Positions 27,333-36,836 of a DNA stretch of 64,000 bases are shown piece by piece. Made by a program: the position numbers and the translations under genes. Every line of letters starts with the position of its first letter. Position 1 is the stretch's first letter. This DNA comes from Pseudarthrobacter phenanthrenivorans (lineage in GTDB: Bacteria > Actinomycetota > Actinomycetes > Actinomycetales > Micrococcaceae): NCBI RefSeq assembly GCF_000813845.1, contig NZ_JWTB01000010.1, forward strand, positions 1 through 64,000. Reading direction: 5' to 3'. The notes under the pieces were generated by a model. The model ran no database searches. It was not told the origin of the DNA and saw nothing but the letters and a program-made list of their open reading frames with translations.

Positions 27333-28327
27333 CCGTCCGCATCGGAACCCGTGCCAGCAAGCTGGCACTCACGCAGACCCAGCAGACCGCGGACCAGCTT
27401 GCCGCGGTCGGAGGATTTCCGGTGGAACTGGTGCATATCCGCACGGACGGCGATGTCCTCACCGGCTCGCTCTCCCAGATGGGCGGCACCGGCGTCTTCG
27501 TCGCTGCCCTGCGTGACGCGCTGCTGCGCAATGAATGCGACGTTGCCGTCCACTCCCTCAAGGACCTGCCCACCGGCGCGGCCGTAGGGCTCAGCCTTGC
27601 CGCCACGCCGCGCCGGGTGGACGTCCGGGACGTGCTGTGTGCCCGTGACGGGCTGAAGCTGGCGGACCTGCCCGCCGGAGCCCGCGTCGGCACCGGTTCC
27701 CCCCGGCGTGCCGCGCAACTGCGCGCCGCACGGCAGGACCTGGAGATCGTGGACATCCGCGGCAATGTGGACACCCGGCTGGGCCGCGTTCCCGGACTGC
27801 CCGGCAACGCCACGGACCAGGTGGTGCCCGGGAAGTCATGCGACCTGGACGCAGTGGTGCTGGCTGCCGCCGGACTGGAACGCATCGGCAGGCTGGACGC
27901 CGTGACCGAGTACCTCGAAACCGACGTCATGCTTCCCGCCGCCGGCCAGGGATCCCTGGCGATCGAATGCCGGACCGCCGACGCGCCGCCGAAGCCCGGC
28001 TCCGCCGAAGGCTCCCGGGAGGTTTTGGCCCAGGCCCTAACCGCCCTTGATGATCCCGACACGCGCCTGGCGGTTACCGCCGAGCGCGCCCTGCTCGCCC
28101 GGCTGGAAGCCGGCTGCGCAGCCCCGGTGGGCGCCTACGCCTATCGGAAAGGCAGCATGCTGCACCTGGAAGCCGTGGTGTGCGCCGTTGACGGCACCGC
28201 GACGGTCAGGGACAAACGTGCCACGGACGGCCTGACGGAAGTCGGCGCCACCCTGCTCGGCATCGAGCTGGCCGAGGCGCTCCTCGCCGCCGGCGCCGCC
28301 GGCATCGCAGATCTGCAGGCGTCCTGA
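27329..28327 (+). CDS. hemC: Porphobilinogen deaminase (hydroxymethylbilane synthase)
   Basis: A 332-residue enzyme assembling four porphobilinogens into hydroxymethylbilane. The N-terminal RIGTRASKLALTQT segment, the HSLKDLP loop (75-81) and Cys263 in LEAGCAAPVG, which carries the dipyrromethane cofactor, are all present. The GTG start overlaps the cpfC stop. hemD follows after 7 bp, so substrate and product enzymes are cotranscribed. Confidence 0.94.
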   Translation: MTVRIGTRASKLALTQTQQTADQLAAVGGFPVELVHIRTDGDVLTGSLSQMGGTGVFVAALRDALLRNECDVAVHSLKDLPTGAAVGLSLAATPRRVDVRDVLCARDGLKLADLPAGARVGTGSPRRAAQLRAARQDLEIVDIRGNVDTRLGRVPGLPGNATDQVVPGKSCDLDAVVLAAAGLERIGRLDAVTEYLETDVMLPAAGQGSLAIECRTADAPPKPGSAEGSREVLAQALTALDDPDTRLAVTAERALLARLEAGCAAPVGAYAYRKGSMLHLEAVVCAVDGTATVRDKRATDGLTEVGATLLGIELAEALLAAGAAGIADLQAS

Positions 28328-28334
28328 CCTGGCG

Positions 28335-29216
28335 ATGACGGAGCCATCCCGCATGTCCGGATCCCGCCAGCCGCCCAGCGACACACCGCTGGGCGGAGCC
28401 AGGGTCCTGGTCACGCGCAGCCCGGAACGGTCGGCCGCCCTCGTATCGGCCCTCGCCAAGGCCGGCGCCGAACCCGTCCTGCTGCCGCTCATCGACTTCG
28501 AACGGGCACCCGACCAGCACGCCCTCGACGTCGCCTGCGATGCCCTGGCAGCGGGGGCCTTCGACTGGCTGGTGCTCAGCAGCGCCACCGCGGTGCACGT
28601 CCTGATCGAAAAGGCGGCCGAGCGGGGCCTTGGGCTGGCCAACCTGGTCCCCGCCGGCACGCGCGTCGCGGCCATCGGCCCGGCAACACGGAGGCTGCTC
28701 GAGGCCGGCGGACTGGCCGTTGCCCTCACCCCGCCTGAAGAACAATCCGCCGCCGGCCTGCTGACGGCCTGGGACGGGAGCGGCAGGGTACTCCTCCCGC
28801 AGGCGGACATCGCCGCCCCCGCCCTGTCCGAAGGCCTGGCGGCAGCGGGCGCCGCTGTCACCGCCGTGACGGCATACCGCACCGTCGACTATCCAGCGGC
28901 AGCGGAGCGCAGGCTCGCCGTGGCGCCGGAAGACGGCGACGGCGGCCCGCAGCCGCCGTCGTACGCCCTCCTCACGCCGGAAACTGCCGCGGCAGAAATT
29001 GCCCAGGGCCGGATCGCCGCGGTGATCGCGGCTTCTCCCAGTGCCGTGCGCCGGATCGCGGCGCTGGGCCCCCTGGCGGGCTGCCGGCTGGTGGTGATTG
29101 GCCGTTCGACGGCGGATCAGGCCACCACGGTGGGCCTCACCGTGGCCGGCGTGGCCGCGGAACCCACGCCGGAGGGGCTGGTGGCAGCCGTTGCCAAGGC
29201 CCTCAACCCGCCCTGA
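28335..29216 (+). CDS. hemD: Uroporphyrinogen III synthase
   Basis: A 293-residue protein with the two-domain HemD fold. It starts with GGARVLVTRSPERS, has the hinge-region VAAIGPATRRLLEA, and closes with RIAALGPLAGCRLVVIG. Overall similarity in this family is always low, and position between hemC and hemB settles the assignment. Some actinobacterial HemD proteins carry a C-terminal DNA-binding or methyltransferase fusion; none is present here. The predicted ATG lies 7 bp after the hemC stop. Confidence 0.88.
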   Translation: MTEPSRMSGSRQPPSDTPLGGARVLVTRSPERSAALVSALAKAGAEPVLLPLIDFERAPDQHALDVACDALAAGAFDWLVLSSATAVHVLIEKAAERGLGLANLVPAGTRVAAIGPATRRLLEAGGLAVALTPPEEQSAAGLLTAWDGSGRVLLPQADIAAPALSEGLAAAGAAVTAVTAYRTVDYPAAAERRLAVAPEDGDGGPQPPSYALLTPETAAAEIAQGRIAAVIAASPSAVRRIAALGPLAGCRLVVIGRSTADQATTVGLTVAGVAAEPTPEGLVAAVAKALNPP

Positions 29217-29276
29217 CCGGCCCGGTGTAAACCCCCGTTCGAGCACGCTTCTCCAGACAACGCGAAGACAGGATCC

Positions 29277-30260
29277 ATGACTTTCCCCAACCAGCGCCCC
29301 CGCCGCCTGCGCACCACCCCCGCCATGCGCCGCCTGACCGCCGAAACCCGGTTGTCCCCGGCCGAACTCATCCTTCCGGCCTTCATCCGGGAAGGACTGA
29401 CCGAGCCCAACCCCATCACGTCCATGCCCGGCGTGGTCCAGCACACCACCGACACCCTGAAACGGGCCGCCGCGGAGGCTGTTGAACTGGGCTTGGGCGG
29501 CATCATGCTGTTCGGCATCCCCGAGACCCGTGACGCCGAAGGTTCGGCATCCCTGGACCCGGACGGCGTGCTGAACAAGGCCATCCGCGACGTCCGCGCG
29601 GAGGTGGGCGATGACCTGGTGATCATGAGCGATGTGTGCCTGGACGAGTTCACCGACCACGGCCACTGCGGAGTGCTCGACGCCGACGGGTACGTGGACA
29701 ACGACCGCACCGTGGAAATCTACGCCCGGATGGCCGTGGCGCAGGCGAAAGCCGGCGCCCACATGCTGGGTCCTTCCGGCATGATGGACGGCCAGATCGC
29801 CGCCATCCGCTCGGCACTGGACGACGCCGGCCATGCCAATACCTCCGTCATCGCCTACGCCGCCAAGTACGCCTCGGCGTTTTATGGGCCGTTCCGGGAA
29901 GCGGTGGATTCCCAGCTCAAGGGCGACCGGCGGACCTACCAGATGGATGCCGGCAACCGCACCGAAGCCCTCCGCGAGGTGGAACTGGACCTGGCCGAGG
30001 GGGCTGACATCATCATGGTCAAGCCGGCCATGAGCTACCTGGACATCGTGGCGGACACTGCCGCCATGAGCCCGGTGCCGGTGGCGGCCTACCAGATCTC
30101 CGGCGAGTACGCCATGATCGAAGCCGCCGCAGCCAACGGCTGGATCGACCGCCGCGCAGCCATCACCGAATCAGTCCTGGGCATCCGCCGGGCCGGCGCC
30201 CACATGGTCCTCACCTACTGGGCGGCGGAGCTTGCCGGCTGGCTGAAGGAGTCCCGGTGA
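29277..30260 (+). CDS. hemB: Delta-aminolevulinic acid dehydratase (porphobilinogen synthase)
   Basis: A 327-residue TIM-barrel enzyme joining two aminolevulinates into porphobilinogen. Schiff-base lysines are Lys197 (YAAKYAS) and Lys249 ([10 protein letters not shown]). The metal-binding loop has Cys121, Asp123 and Cys131, so one of the three zinc cysteines is Asp, a mixed type. An AGGAT ribosome binding site precedes the ATG. The TGA stop overlaps the GTG start of the next gene, a flavin-dependent oxidoreductase. Confidence 0.94.
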   Translation: MTFPNQRPRRLRTTPAMRRLTAETRLSPAELILPAFIREGLTEPNPITSMPGVVQHTTDTLKRAAAEAVELGLGGIMLFGIPETRDAEGSASLDPDGVLNKAIRDVRAEVGDDLVIMSDVCLDEFTDHGHCGVLDADGYVDNDRTVEIYARMAVAQAKAGAHMLGPSGMMDGQIAAIRSALDDAGHANTSVIAYAAKYASAFYGPFREAVDSQLKGDRRTYQMDAGNRTEALREVELDLAEGADIIMVKPAMSYLDIVADTAAMSPVPVAAYQISGEYAMIEAAAANGWIDRRAAITESVLGIRRAGAHMVLTYWAAELAGWLKESR

Positions 30261-31333
30261 CGGAACAACCGTCCGCCGGACCCACCACGCCCGTGGGGGA
30301 GGACCGCATCCTCCTCGGCCTGAACACCTTCGGCGACGTCGGTGTCGAACCGGACGGCAGTCCCCAGCCGCACGCCCAGGTGCTGCGGCAGCTGCTCGAA
30401 CAGGCCGAGCTGGCAGACGCCGTCGGACTCCATGCCTTCGGCGTGGGGGAGCACCACCGCAAGGACTACGCAGTCTCTGCGCCGGAAGTCTTCCTTGCCG
30501 CCGCCGCAGCCCGCACCACACACATCCGGCTGGGCTCCGCCGTCACCGTGCTGAGCTCGGATGACCCCATCCGGGTGTTCCAGCGGTTCTCCACGGTGGA
30601 TGCCATCTCGAACGGCCGGGCAGAGGTCATGCTGGGCCGGGGATCCTTCGTGGAATCCTTCCCCCTGTTCGGACTGGACCTCGCCGATTACGAGATGCTC
30701 TTCGAAGAGAAGCTTGAGCTGTTCAGCAAGGTCCGGACCCACAAGCCCGTGCACTGGGAGGGCCGCACCCGGCCGGCCCTCCACGGCCTCAGCGTCTTCC
30801 CGCCCCTGGAGCACCACCTGCTGCCCACCTGGATCGGGGTGGGCGGAACGCCGGAATCGGTGCTCCGCTGCGCGCAGTATGGTTATCCGATTATTTTCGC
30901 CATTATCGGCGGCCAGCCGCGGGGCTTCCGTCCCCTGGCCGACCTCTACCGTGAAGCGATGGCCAAGTACGGCCACCCCATGCAGCAGATGGCTACCCAT
31001 TCACCCGGCCACGTCGCCGACACCGATGAGCAGGCCCGCGAGGAGTTGTACCCGCACTGGCTGGCCCTGCGCAACAAACTCGGGGCGGAGCGCGGCTGGG
31101 GTCCGGCCGGCCGCGGCGAGTTCGACGCCCTGTGTTCGTCCGAAGGTGCCCTCTACGTGGGATCGCCCGAGACGGTGGCGCAAAAAATCGTCCGGCTGAA
31201 ACGGAATCTCGGCGTGGACCGCTTCGACCTCAAATACAGCAACGGGCCGCTGCCGCACGCCGCCATGATGCGTTCCATCGAACTGATGGGCACGGCCGTG
31301 GCTCCCCGCGTGGCTGAACTGCTCGCCGGCTAA
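30257..31333 (+). CDS. LLM-class flavin-dependent oxidoreductase
   Basis: A 358-residue luciferase-like TIM-barrel monooxygenase. Family features are the N-terminal [14 protein letters not shown] strand, [21 protein letters not shown], the [25 protein letters not shown] segment, and the C-terminal [23 protein letters not shown]. It would use reduced FMN or F420; the substrate is unknown. It overlaps hemB by 4 nt and precedes hemL by 34 bp, so it is embedded in the haem operon. Whether it acts in tetrapyrrole chemistry or is a passenger is unresolved. Confidence 0.88.
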   Translation: MTEQPSAGPTTPVGEDRILLGLNTFGDVGVEPDGSPQPHAQVLRQLLEQAELADAVGLHAFGVGEHHRKDYAVSAPEVFLAAAAARTTHIRLGSAVTVLSSDDPIRVFQRFSTVDAISNGRAEVMLGRGSFVESFPLFGLDLADYEMLFEEKLELFSKVRTHKPVHWEGRTRPALHGLSVFPPLEHHLLPTWIGVGGTPESVLRCAQYGYPIIFAIIGGQPRGFRPLADLYREAMAKYGHPMQQMATHSPGHVADTDEQAREELYPHWLALRNKLGAERGWGPAGRGEFDALCSSEGALYVGSPETVAQKIVRLKRNLGVDRFDLKYSNGPLPHAAMMRSIELMGTAVAPRVAELLAG

Positions 31334-31367
31334 CTGAGCTTGCCGGCCAACTGAGAGAATAGGAACC

Positions 31368-32699
31368 ATGACTTCCAGCAATCCTCGCAACGAGGCACTC
31401 TTCGACCGCGCCCGCCAGCTGATGCCGGGCGGGGTCAACTCACCGGTGCGCGCCTTCGGGTCAGTGGGCGGCACCCCGCGCTTCATGGTCTCCGCGAAGG
31501 GACCGTACCTCACCGACGCCGACGGCAAGGAATACGTGGACCTGGTCTGCTCGTGGGGTCCCGCGCTGCTCGGCCATGCCCACCCCGCCGTGCTGGAGGC
31601 CGTGCACGCTGCCGTTGACCGCGGCCTGTCCTTTGGTGCCTCCACCCCGGACGAGGCCAACCTCGCGGAAATCGTCAAGGAGCGCGTCCCGGCTGTCGAA
31701 CGCCTCCGGATGGTCTCCACCGGCACCGAGGCCACCATGACGGCGGTCCGGCTGGCCCGCGGATTCACCGGCCGCAACCTGATCATCAAGTTCGCCGGCT
31801 GCTACCACGGACACCTGGACGGTCTCCTCGCCGCCGCCGGTTCCGGGGTGGCCACCCTGGCGCTGCCCGGCTCCGCGGGCGTCACCGAAGCCACCGCGGC
31901 CGAAACCCTGGTGCTGCCCTACAACGACCTCCAGGCCGTCAAGGAAGCCTTCGCCACCCACGGACCCAACATCGCGGCAGTCATCACCGAAGCCGCACCG
32001 GCCAACATGGGCGTCGTCACCCCGGCTGAAGGGTTCAATGCAGGGCTTTCGCGGATCACCCGCGAGCACGGGGCGCTGCTCATCGTTGACGAGGTCCTGA
32101 CCGGCTTCCGCACCGGCTACTCCGGCTACTGGGGCCTGACCGGCGGCGCGGCGGACGCCGAGGATCCGTGGACGCCTGACCTGCTGACGTTCGGCAAGGT
32201 TATCGGCGGCGGCATGCCGACGGCGGCCCTTGGCGGCCGTGCCGACGTCATGGACCACCTGGCCCCCACCGGCCCGGTGTACCAGGCGGGCACGCTGTCC
32301 GGGAACCCGGTGGCCATGGCCGCGGGCGTCGCCACGCTGACCCATGCCACCCGCGACGTCTACTCGTTCATTGATGTCCGTTCGCTGGAGTTGTCCTCCG
32401 CATTGTCCACCGCACTGGACGCCGCCGGGGTGGACCACTCCATCCAGTTCGCCGGGAACCTCTTCTCGGTTGCCTTCGGCACCTCCGCCCACGGCGTCCA
32501 CAACTACGCCGACGCCCAGGCGCAGGAAGCCTTCCGCTACGCACCGTTCTTCCACTCGATGCTGGAATCGGGCGTCTACCTGCCGCCGTCGGTCTTCGAG
32601 GCCTGGTTCCTGTCCGCCGCGCACGACGACGACGCCATGAACCGGATCTACGACGCCCTGCCCGCCGCGGCGAAGGCGGCCGCAGCCGCCCAAGGCTAG
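31368..32699 (+). CDS. hemL: Glutamate-1-semialdehyde 2,1-aminomutase
   Basis: A 443-residue PLP enzyme making 5-aminolevulinate from the HemA product. The PLP lysine is Lys277 in [11 protein letters not shown], with DEV at 241-243 (the Asp contacts the pyridine nitrogen). The [10 protein letters not shown] signature is at the N-terminus. It is the last gene of the rightward haem cluster and completes the C5 route with divergent hemA at the other end. AGGAAC lies just before the ATG. A repeat element and strong terminator follow. Confidence 0.94.
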   Translation: MTSSNPRNEALFDRARQLMPGGVNSPVRAFGSVGGTPRFMVSAKGPYLTDADGKEYVDLVCSWGPALLGHAHPAVLEAVHAAVDRGLSFGASTPDEANLAEIVKERVPAVERLRMVSTGTEATMTAVRLARGFTGRNLIIKFAGCYHGHLDGLLAAAGSGVATLALPGSAGVTEATAAETLVLPYNDLQAVKEAFATHGPNIAAVITEAAPANMGVVTPAEGFNAGLSRITREHGALLIVDEVLTGFRTGYSGYWGLTGGAADAEDPWTPDLLTFGKVIGGGMPTAALGGRADVMDHLAPTGPVYQAGTLSGNPVAMAAGVATLTHATRDVYSFIDVRSLELSSALSTALDAAGVDHSIQFAGNLFSVAFGTSAHGVHNYADAQAQEAFRYAPFFHSMLESGVYLPPSVFEAWFLSAAHDDDAMNRIYDALPAAAKAAAAAQG

Positions 32700-32713
32700 A
32701 ACCGCCGTCGCCG

Positions 32714-32777
32714 TGCGCGACATGGCACATTCGCGGCAATGTTGCCCCGCCGCATTGCCGTTAAGTGCCACGTCGCA
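32714..32777. repeat. Nested inverted repeat, REP/BIME-like
   Basis: An outer imperfect repeat (32714-32728 with 32765-32777; core GCGACATGGCAC against GTGCCACGTCGC) encloses an inner perfect 8-bp pair (CGGCAATG at 32734-32741 with its complement at 32753-32760). It lies between hemL and a separate terminator. The architecture resembles the moeZ-hemA element, though the sequence differs. Confidence 0.75.
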
Positions 32778-32789
32778 GGGCCTGGAATA

Positions 32790-32830
32790 CAGGAAAACCC
32801 CGGTTTGCATGTGCAACCGGGGTTTTCCTG
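32790..32830. terminator. Bidirectional hairpin terminator
   Basis: A 15-bp stem (32790-32804 with 32816-32830) includes AAAACCCC and GGGGTTTT arms. It lies between converging hemL and the ABC transporter ATPase gene. Confidence 0.88.
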
Positions 32831-32846
32831 CGTCGTGGCCGGGTGG

Positions 32847-33584
32847 CTAGAGGACGTCAGAGAGGAAACCCTTGAGCCTGTCCGTGCGGGGCGCCGTGAA
32901 GATCTGCTCCGGGGGCCCGGATTCCACCACCACGCCGGCGTCCATGAAGGTCACGGTGTCCGACACGTTGCGCGAGAAGCCCATCTCGTGGGTCACCACC
33001 ACCATGGTCATGCCGCCCTTGGCCAGGTCCGCCATCAGGGAGAGGACACCCTTTACCAGCTCGGGATCCAGCGCGGACGTGGCCTCATCGAAGAACATGA
33101 CCTCCGGCTTCATGGCCAGCGCACGGGCAATGGCCACGCGCTGCTGCTGGCCGCCGGACAGGTTCGCCGGACGCGAGTCCGCTTTGTGCTTCAGCCCCAC
33201 CAGGTCCAGCTGCTCCAGGGCCTGGCTGCGCGCCTCCTCCTTGGAAAGCTTGCGCAGCTTCCTCAGGGCGAGCGAGATGTTCTCCTCCACCGTCTTGTGC
33301 GGGAACAGGTTGAACTGCTGGAACACCATGCCGATCCGGCGCCGGAGTTCGTCCGGGTTGTCCTTCAGCACCGAGCGGCCATCGAGCAGGATATCGCCCT
33401 GGTCCGGTTCGATCAGGCGGTTCATGACCCGCAGCAGCGTGGACTTGCCCGAGCCGGACGGCCCGATCACGGAGGCCGTGGTGCCCTGCGGAACGTGCAG
33501 GTCGATGCCCCGGAGGACATGGTTGCTGCCGAAGGACAGGTGGATGTTCTTGGCGCTCAGTGTTCCGGACGTGAACCCGCTCAT
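32847..33584 (-). CDS. Polar amino-acid ABC transporter ATPase
   Basis: A 245-residue ABC ATPase of the GlnQ/HisP group. Walker [10 protein letters not shown] is at 41-49, the signature LSGGQQQR and Walker [12 protein letters not shown] follow, and the conserved switch is HEMGF. It drives uptake with the permease encoded 4 nt upstream (overlapping). It is the third gene of a binding protein-permease-ATPase operon. Substrate is a polar or acidic amino acid by family; cystine, glutamate and arginine cannot be told apart. Confidence 0.92.
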   Translation of the reverse strand: MSGFTSGTLSAKNIHLSFGSNHVLRGIDLHVPQGTTASVIGPSGSGKSTLLRVMNRLIEPDQGDILLDGRSVLKDNPDELRRRIGMVFQQFNLFPHKTVEENISLALRKLRKLSKEEARSQALEQLDLVGLKHKADSRPANLSGGQQQRVAIARALAMKPEVMFFDEATSALDPELVKGVLSLMADLAKGGMTMVVVTHEMGFSRNVSDTVTFMDAGVVVESGPPEQIFTAPRTDRLKGFLSDVL

Positions 33585-34345
33585 GCCTGCGCTCCCTTCC
33601 CGACGACGGCTGCAGCGTCATCCGGCTCTTTCTTTTCCGGCCGGCCGGTGCGCAGCCGGGCATCGATCCAGTTCACGAAATGGGTCAGCGGGATGGTGAG
33701 CACCAGGTAGAACACGGCCGCCGCCACGTAGGGCGACAGGTTGCCGGTGGTGGACGCCGCATCCTTGCCGATCTGGAAGATTTCCCGCTCGCTGGCCAAC
33801 AGGCCGAGGAGGAAGACCAGAGATGATTCCTTGATCAGCGCAATGAACTGGTTGACAAGGGCAGGCAGGACGCGCCGGATGCCCTGGGGAACCACTACCA
33901 GGCGCATGGATGCACCGTAGCCGAACCCCAGGGCCCGGGAGGCCTCGAGCTGTCCCTTGTCCACGCTCTGGATGCCGGAGCGGAAGATCTCGCCGATGTA
34001 GGCACCGGACATCAGGGACAGCGCCGCGACCGCCATCGGGTACGGGCTGGTGGATCCTGTCAGTTCCCGCACGATGGGCCCGAACCCGAACCCGATGACC
34101 AGGATGGTCAGCACCGGCGGAAGGCCGCGCAGGATGTCCGTGTAGACGCGGGCGACCCAGCGTGCCGCTGCGTTCCGGGAGATCCCCATCAGGGCGAGCA
34201 GCATTCCGAGAGCTGTGCCGATGATGCCCGAAATGATGGCAAGCACCAGGGTGTTCGGCAAACCGACAGCGAACATCTTGGGGATGACTTCGCCCATCGC
34301 CTTCCAGTCAAGGAAGGTGTCCGCGAGTTGCTTGAGGATATCCAT
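33581..34345 (-). CDS. Polar amino-acid ABC transporter permease
   Basis: A 254-residue HisM-family permease with about five membrane helices. The conserved cytoplasmic loop ([22 protein letters not shown]) couples to the ATPase. It begins 12 bp after the binding protein gene ends and its stop overlaps the ATPase start. One permease gene is present, so a homodimeric pore is expected. The C-terminus is extended by a charged, proline-containing tail of about 20 residues. Confidence 0.92.
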   Translation of the reverse strand: MDILKQLADTFLDWKAMGEVIPKMFAVGLPNTLVLAIISGIIGTALGMLLALMGISRNAAARWVARVYTDILRGLPPVLTILVIGFGFGPIVRELTGSTSPYPMAVAALSLMSGAYIGEIFRSGIQSVDKGQLEASRALGFGYGASMRLVVVPQGIRRVLPALVNQFIALIKESSLVFLLGLLASEREIFQIGKDAASTTGNLSPYVAAAVFYLVLTIPLTHFVNWIDARLRTGRPEKKEPDDAAAVVGKGAQA

Positions 34346-34357
34346 GGAACGCCCTGG

Positions 34358-35311
34358 TTACTTGGCCGCGGGGATCTTGACGGCCTTGCTGCCCGGCTTC
34401 CAGCCCTGCGGGGTCTGCTCGGCGGCCGTGGGACGGTCCTTGTACCATTCCGAGGTCAGCTTGGTCCAGGTGCCGTCAGCAATCACTGCGTCCAGTCCGG
34501 AGTTCAGGGCGTCGATCAGCGGCTGGTTGTCCTTGTTCACTGCATAGGCGGTGAAGTTCTGGGTGTTCACAACCTTCTCGGCGATCTTGGTGTTGTCGCC
34601 TTCCTTGACCTGGCCGGTTGCCTGCTGGGACGGCGCGACCCATGCGTCGATCTGGCCGTTCTTCACGTTGCCGTAGACGGTGTTGTAGTCCGGGAAGCGC
34701 ACAGGCTCCAGCTTGAGGGTGTTGGTGACGTAGTCGTCCTGGACGGTTCCCTGGACGACGCCGATCCGGACGCCTTCCTTCAGGTCGGCGAAGCCGTTGA
34801 CCTTGGAGCCGTTCTTGGTGACGACAGCCATGTAGCCGAAGTCGTAGCCGTTGGTGAAGCCAACGGTCTTGCGGCGGGCGTCCGTGGTGGAGATCGAGGA
34901 GGATCCGACGTCGAACTGCTTGTTGGCCACCTGGGACAGCAGGGCGGAGAAGTCCGTGGAAGCGAACTCAACCTTGAGCCCGAGCTTGTCGCCGATGGCG
35001 CGCAGCAGTTCGTTGTCGTAGCCGGTGAACTTGCCGGACGGGTCGATGAAGATGTTCGGCGGGGCATCGGAAAGGGTTCCGACACGCAGGGTGCCCTCGG
35101 TGATGAGGCCGAGCTTGGTCTTGTCGATCTTGTCGATCGGGGTGACGTCGGCGGTGGTGTACTTGTCCAGCGTCTGCTGGTCGCTGCCGGCGAGTGCATC
35201 TGTGGGGGTGCCGCTGGGCTGGGAGGAGCCGCCGCCGCAGGCTGCGAGGGAAACCGCGAGGGCAAGTGCAACGGGAGCGGTAGTGAGCCACTTCATCGCT
35301 TTGATTTTCAT
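34358..35311 (-). CDS. Amino-acid ABC transporter substrate-binding lipoprotein
   Basis: A 317-residue SBP family 3 protein. A signal peptide ends in a lipobox (SLAAC, Cys at about residue 25), followed by a Gly/Ser linker and the periplasmic-binding fold (TLRVGTLSDAPPNIF, FTGYDNELLRAIGDKLGL, DVGSSSISTTDARRKTVGFT). The ATG at 35311 begins the signal peptide; a longer frame extends to 35695 but has no signal and is not used. It is the first gene of the transporter operon, facing a 334-bp non-coding leader. Confidence 0.92.
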   Translation of the reverse strand: MKIKAMKWLTTAPVALALAVSLAACGGGSSQPSGTPTDALAGSDQQTLDKYTTADVTPIDKIDKTKLGLITEGTLRVGTLSDAPPNIFIDPSGKFTGYDNELLRAIGDKLGLKVEFASTDFSALLSQVANKQFDVGSSSISTTDARRKTVGFTNGYDFGYMAVVTKNGSKVNGFADLKEGVRIGVVQGTVQDDYVTNTLKLEPVRFPDYNTVYGNVKNGQIDAWVAPSQQATGQVKEGDNTKIAEKVVNTQNFTAYAVNKDNQPLIDALNSGLDAVIADGTWTKLTSEWYKDRPTAAEQTPQGWKPGSKAVKIPAAK

Positions 35312-35645
35312 CGGGTTGTCACTTTCGTATGAGTCATAAAGTCGACCGGGCCGCCAGGCAGCGCTGTGGCGCCTGGCACCTGCCCGAAGCCGGTCCGGCC
35401 ATCCGGGGCAGGGGTGACCGCAAAACTTTATTGTCTCACTACGATGAATTCGGGGTGCTTCCCGAAGAACCGGCTCCTGCAGGAGACGTGGTCCGAATGA
35501 TGTTCTGCTATTCCTGGAGTCCAGGTGCAGTGCGGGTCCTGCCCGGCGTGAATAGCGAATCCGTGCACGCCAGCGGGCAGGGGTTTTATTAACGAGCGTG
35601 ACTGTGACTTGCCTCCCATATAGTTGGCGGCGTGCGCCGGGACCA
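35312..35645. other. Non-coding gap upstream of the ABC transporter operon
   Basis: These 334 bp lie between the divergently placed transporter start and the end of the exonuclease gene. They are less GC-rich than the genes and contain no convincing ORF, tRNA or strong hairpin. The transporter promoter must be here. On the minus strand a TAAAGT within the AT-rich stretch near 35427-35435 is the only -10 candidate I see. Confidence 0.5.
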
Positions 35646-36356
35646 CTAGAAGCCACCCGCTGTGGCATCCCGGGGCGGCAAGACCGGCCAGTCACCCTCG
35701 ATGACGGCGGCCGGCTTCGTTTTCCGGAGGTACTCCTGGAAGTCCGATGCCTGGCTGGTGGCCCAGTCCACCTGCAGCTGGTGCAGCTGGCTGGCCGGCA
35801 TCATCAGCGTGGGGAATTTGCCCGCCATCGCATCCAGGACCCGGAGGGTGGCCAGGGCATCAGCTGCCGAGGTGTGGGCGTTGTCCAGGACCACGCCGTA
35901 CTCCTCGCACAGCGCGCTGAGGGTCCGCTTGCCCTTGCGGTACCGGTCCACCTGCTTGTTCATGATGTAAGGGTCCAGGACCGGGAAGCGGGTGAGCTGC
36001 GGGATACCGTAGCGGGCGGATTCCGCCGCGAGGACGGTGAAATCGTAGCTGGCGTTGAAAGCAATCACCGGTGTACCGGCATCAAAGAGCTCCTGCAGTA
36101 CGGCGGCGACCTCGCGCGTGACCTCATGCGCGGGCCTGCCGTCCCGCCTGGCCTGCTCCGTGGTGATGCCGTGCACATCGCTTGCCTCGGTGGGAATCTC
36201 CACCCCCGGATCAGCCAGCCACTCGTGCTCCTTGATGACGCCGCCTTCGTGGTCCACCACGGTGATGGACGCGGTAACAATTCGTGCCGCCCTTGAATTG
36301 CGGCCGGTGGTTTCAAGGTCGAAGGCTGCGCGCGGGAGGGTATTCCAGGAACTCAT
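35646..36356 (-). CDS. DEDDh 3'-5' exonuclease, DnaQ-like
   Basis: A 236-residue exonuclease domain protein. Motif Exo I is AFDLETTG at the N-terminus, Exo II is FNASYDFTVL, and Exo III HTSAADALATL carries the His-x4-Asp of the DEDDh class. It is a stand-alone proofreading-like nuclease without the BRCT domain found in some actinobacterial homologues. It diverges from the alkyltransferase-like gene; both starts are 6 nt from TANNNT elements. Substrate in vivo is unknown; DNA processing is likely given the neighbours. Confidence 0.88.
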   Translation of the reverse strand: MSSWNTLPRAAFDLETTGRNSRAARIVTASITVVDHEGGVIKEHEWLADPGVEIPTEASDVHGITTEQARRDGRPAHEVTREVAAVLQELFDAGTPVIAFNASYDFTVLAAESARYGIPQLTRFPVLDPYIMNKQVDRYRKGKRTLSALCEEYGVVLDNAHTSAADALATLRVLDAMAGKFPTLMMPASQLHQLQVDWATSQASDFQEYLRKTKPAAVIEGDWPVLPPRDATAGGF

Positions 36357-36362
36357 GCTTCA

Positions 36363-36368
36363 ACGCTA
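36363..36368 (-). promoter_or_regulatory. -10 element of the DEDDh exonuclease gene
   Basis: TAGCGT on the minus strand ends 6 nt before the ATG, with no ribosome binding site. Leaderless transcription is likely. Confidence 0.5.
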
Positions 36369-36407
36369 CGGGGACCCACCGACAATTCCGGGGAACGCCA
36401 CTGCGGC

Positions 36408-36413
36408 TACATT
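36408..36413 (+). promoter_or_regulatory. -10 element of the ATL-adnA-adnB operon
   Basis: TACATT ends 6 nt before the ATG of the alkyltransferase-like gene. The two divergent -10 hexamers are 39 bp apart, so the operons probably share control sequence. Confidence 0.5.
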
Positions 36414-36419
36414 GGATCA

Positions 36420-36836
36420 ATGCGCAACGAGTACGTCCAGGCGGTCCCGGCCATTGTCCGGCTGGTGCCGGCGGGGTCGGCAGTGGCGTACGGAGACGTT
36501 GCCGAGCTCCTGGGATCGGGCGGCCCGCGCCAGGTGGGCTGGGTCATGAGCCACCACGGGGGCAGTGTTCCCTGGTGGCGGGTCCTCAAGGCCAGCGGCC
36601 ATGCACCCGAGGGCCACGAGGCGGAGGCACTGCTCCGCTACCTTGACGAGGGCACACCCCTTGCAGGCAGCTACAGCTCCTTCCTGAAAACGGGGGAGGG
36701 CCGGTGGCGGGTGGACCTGGCGGCAGCGCGCTGGGCGCCGACGGACAGTGATTTTGACCGCATTGACGCCCTGGCCGAGGACCTGGAGCGCCGGCTCCAT
36801 AAATTGTCGGTGCCTGATGATGGAATGATTGTGTGA
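36420..36836 (+). CDS. Alkyltransferase-like protein (ATL)
   Basis: A 138-residue MGMT-fold DNA-binding protein. The helix-turn-helix (SAVAYGDVAELLG) and asparagine-hinge region are recognisable, but the alkyl-acceptor motif PCHR reads PWWRV. With no active Cys it cannot repair O6-alkylguanine. ATL proteins bind such lesions and hand them to nucleotide excision repair. The stop overlaps the GTG start of adnA, so it is coupled to the AdnAB helicase-nuclease. M. tuberculosis Rv3204 is the positional counterpart. Confidence 0.88.
   Translation: MRNEYVQAVPAIVRLVPAGSAVAYGDVAELLGSGGPRQVGWVMSHHGGSVPWWRVLKASGHAPEGHEAEALLRYLDEGTPLAGSYSSFLKTGEGRWRVDLAAARWAPTDSDFDRIDALAEDLERRLHKLSVPDDGMIV

Noticed and set aside
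26040..27368. 442-residue ORF antisense to cpfC
   Set aside because: Mirror frame of a firm gene; no motif.
28206..29834. 542-residue ORF antisense to hemD and hemB
   Set aside because: Shadow frame; the sense genes have intact motifs.
35312..35695. Extended start for the ABC substrate-binding protein
   Set aside because: The extension removes the signal peptide from the N-terminus and overlaps the exonuclease gene end.
36420..36836. O6-methylguanine-DNA methyltransferase
   Set aside because: The acceptor Cys motif is replaced by PWWRV, so it is an alkyltransferase-like protein.
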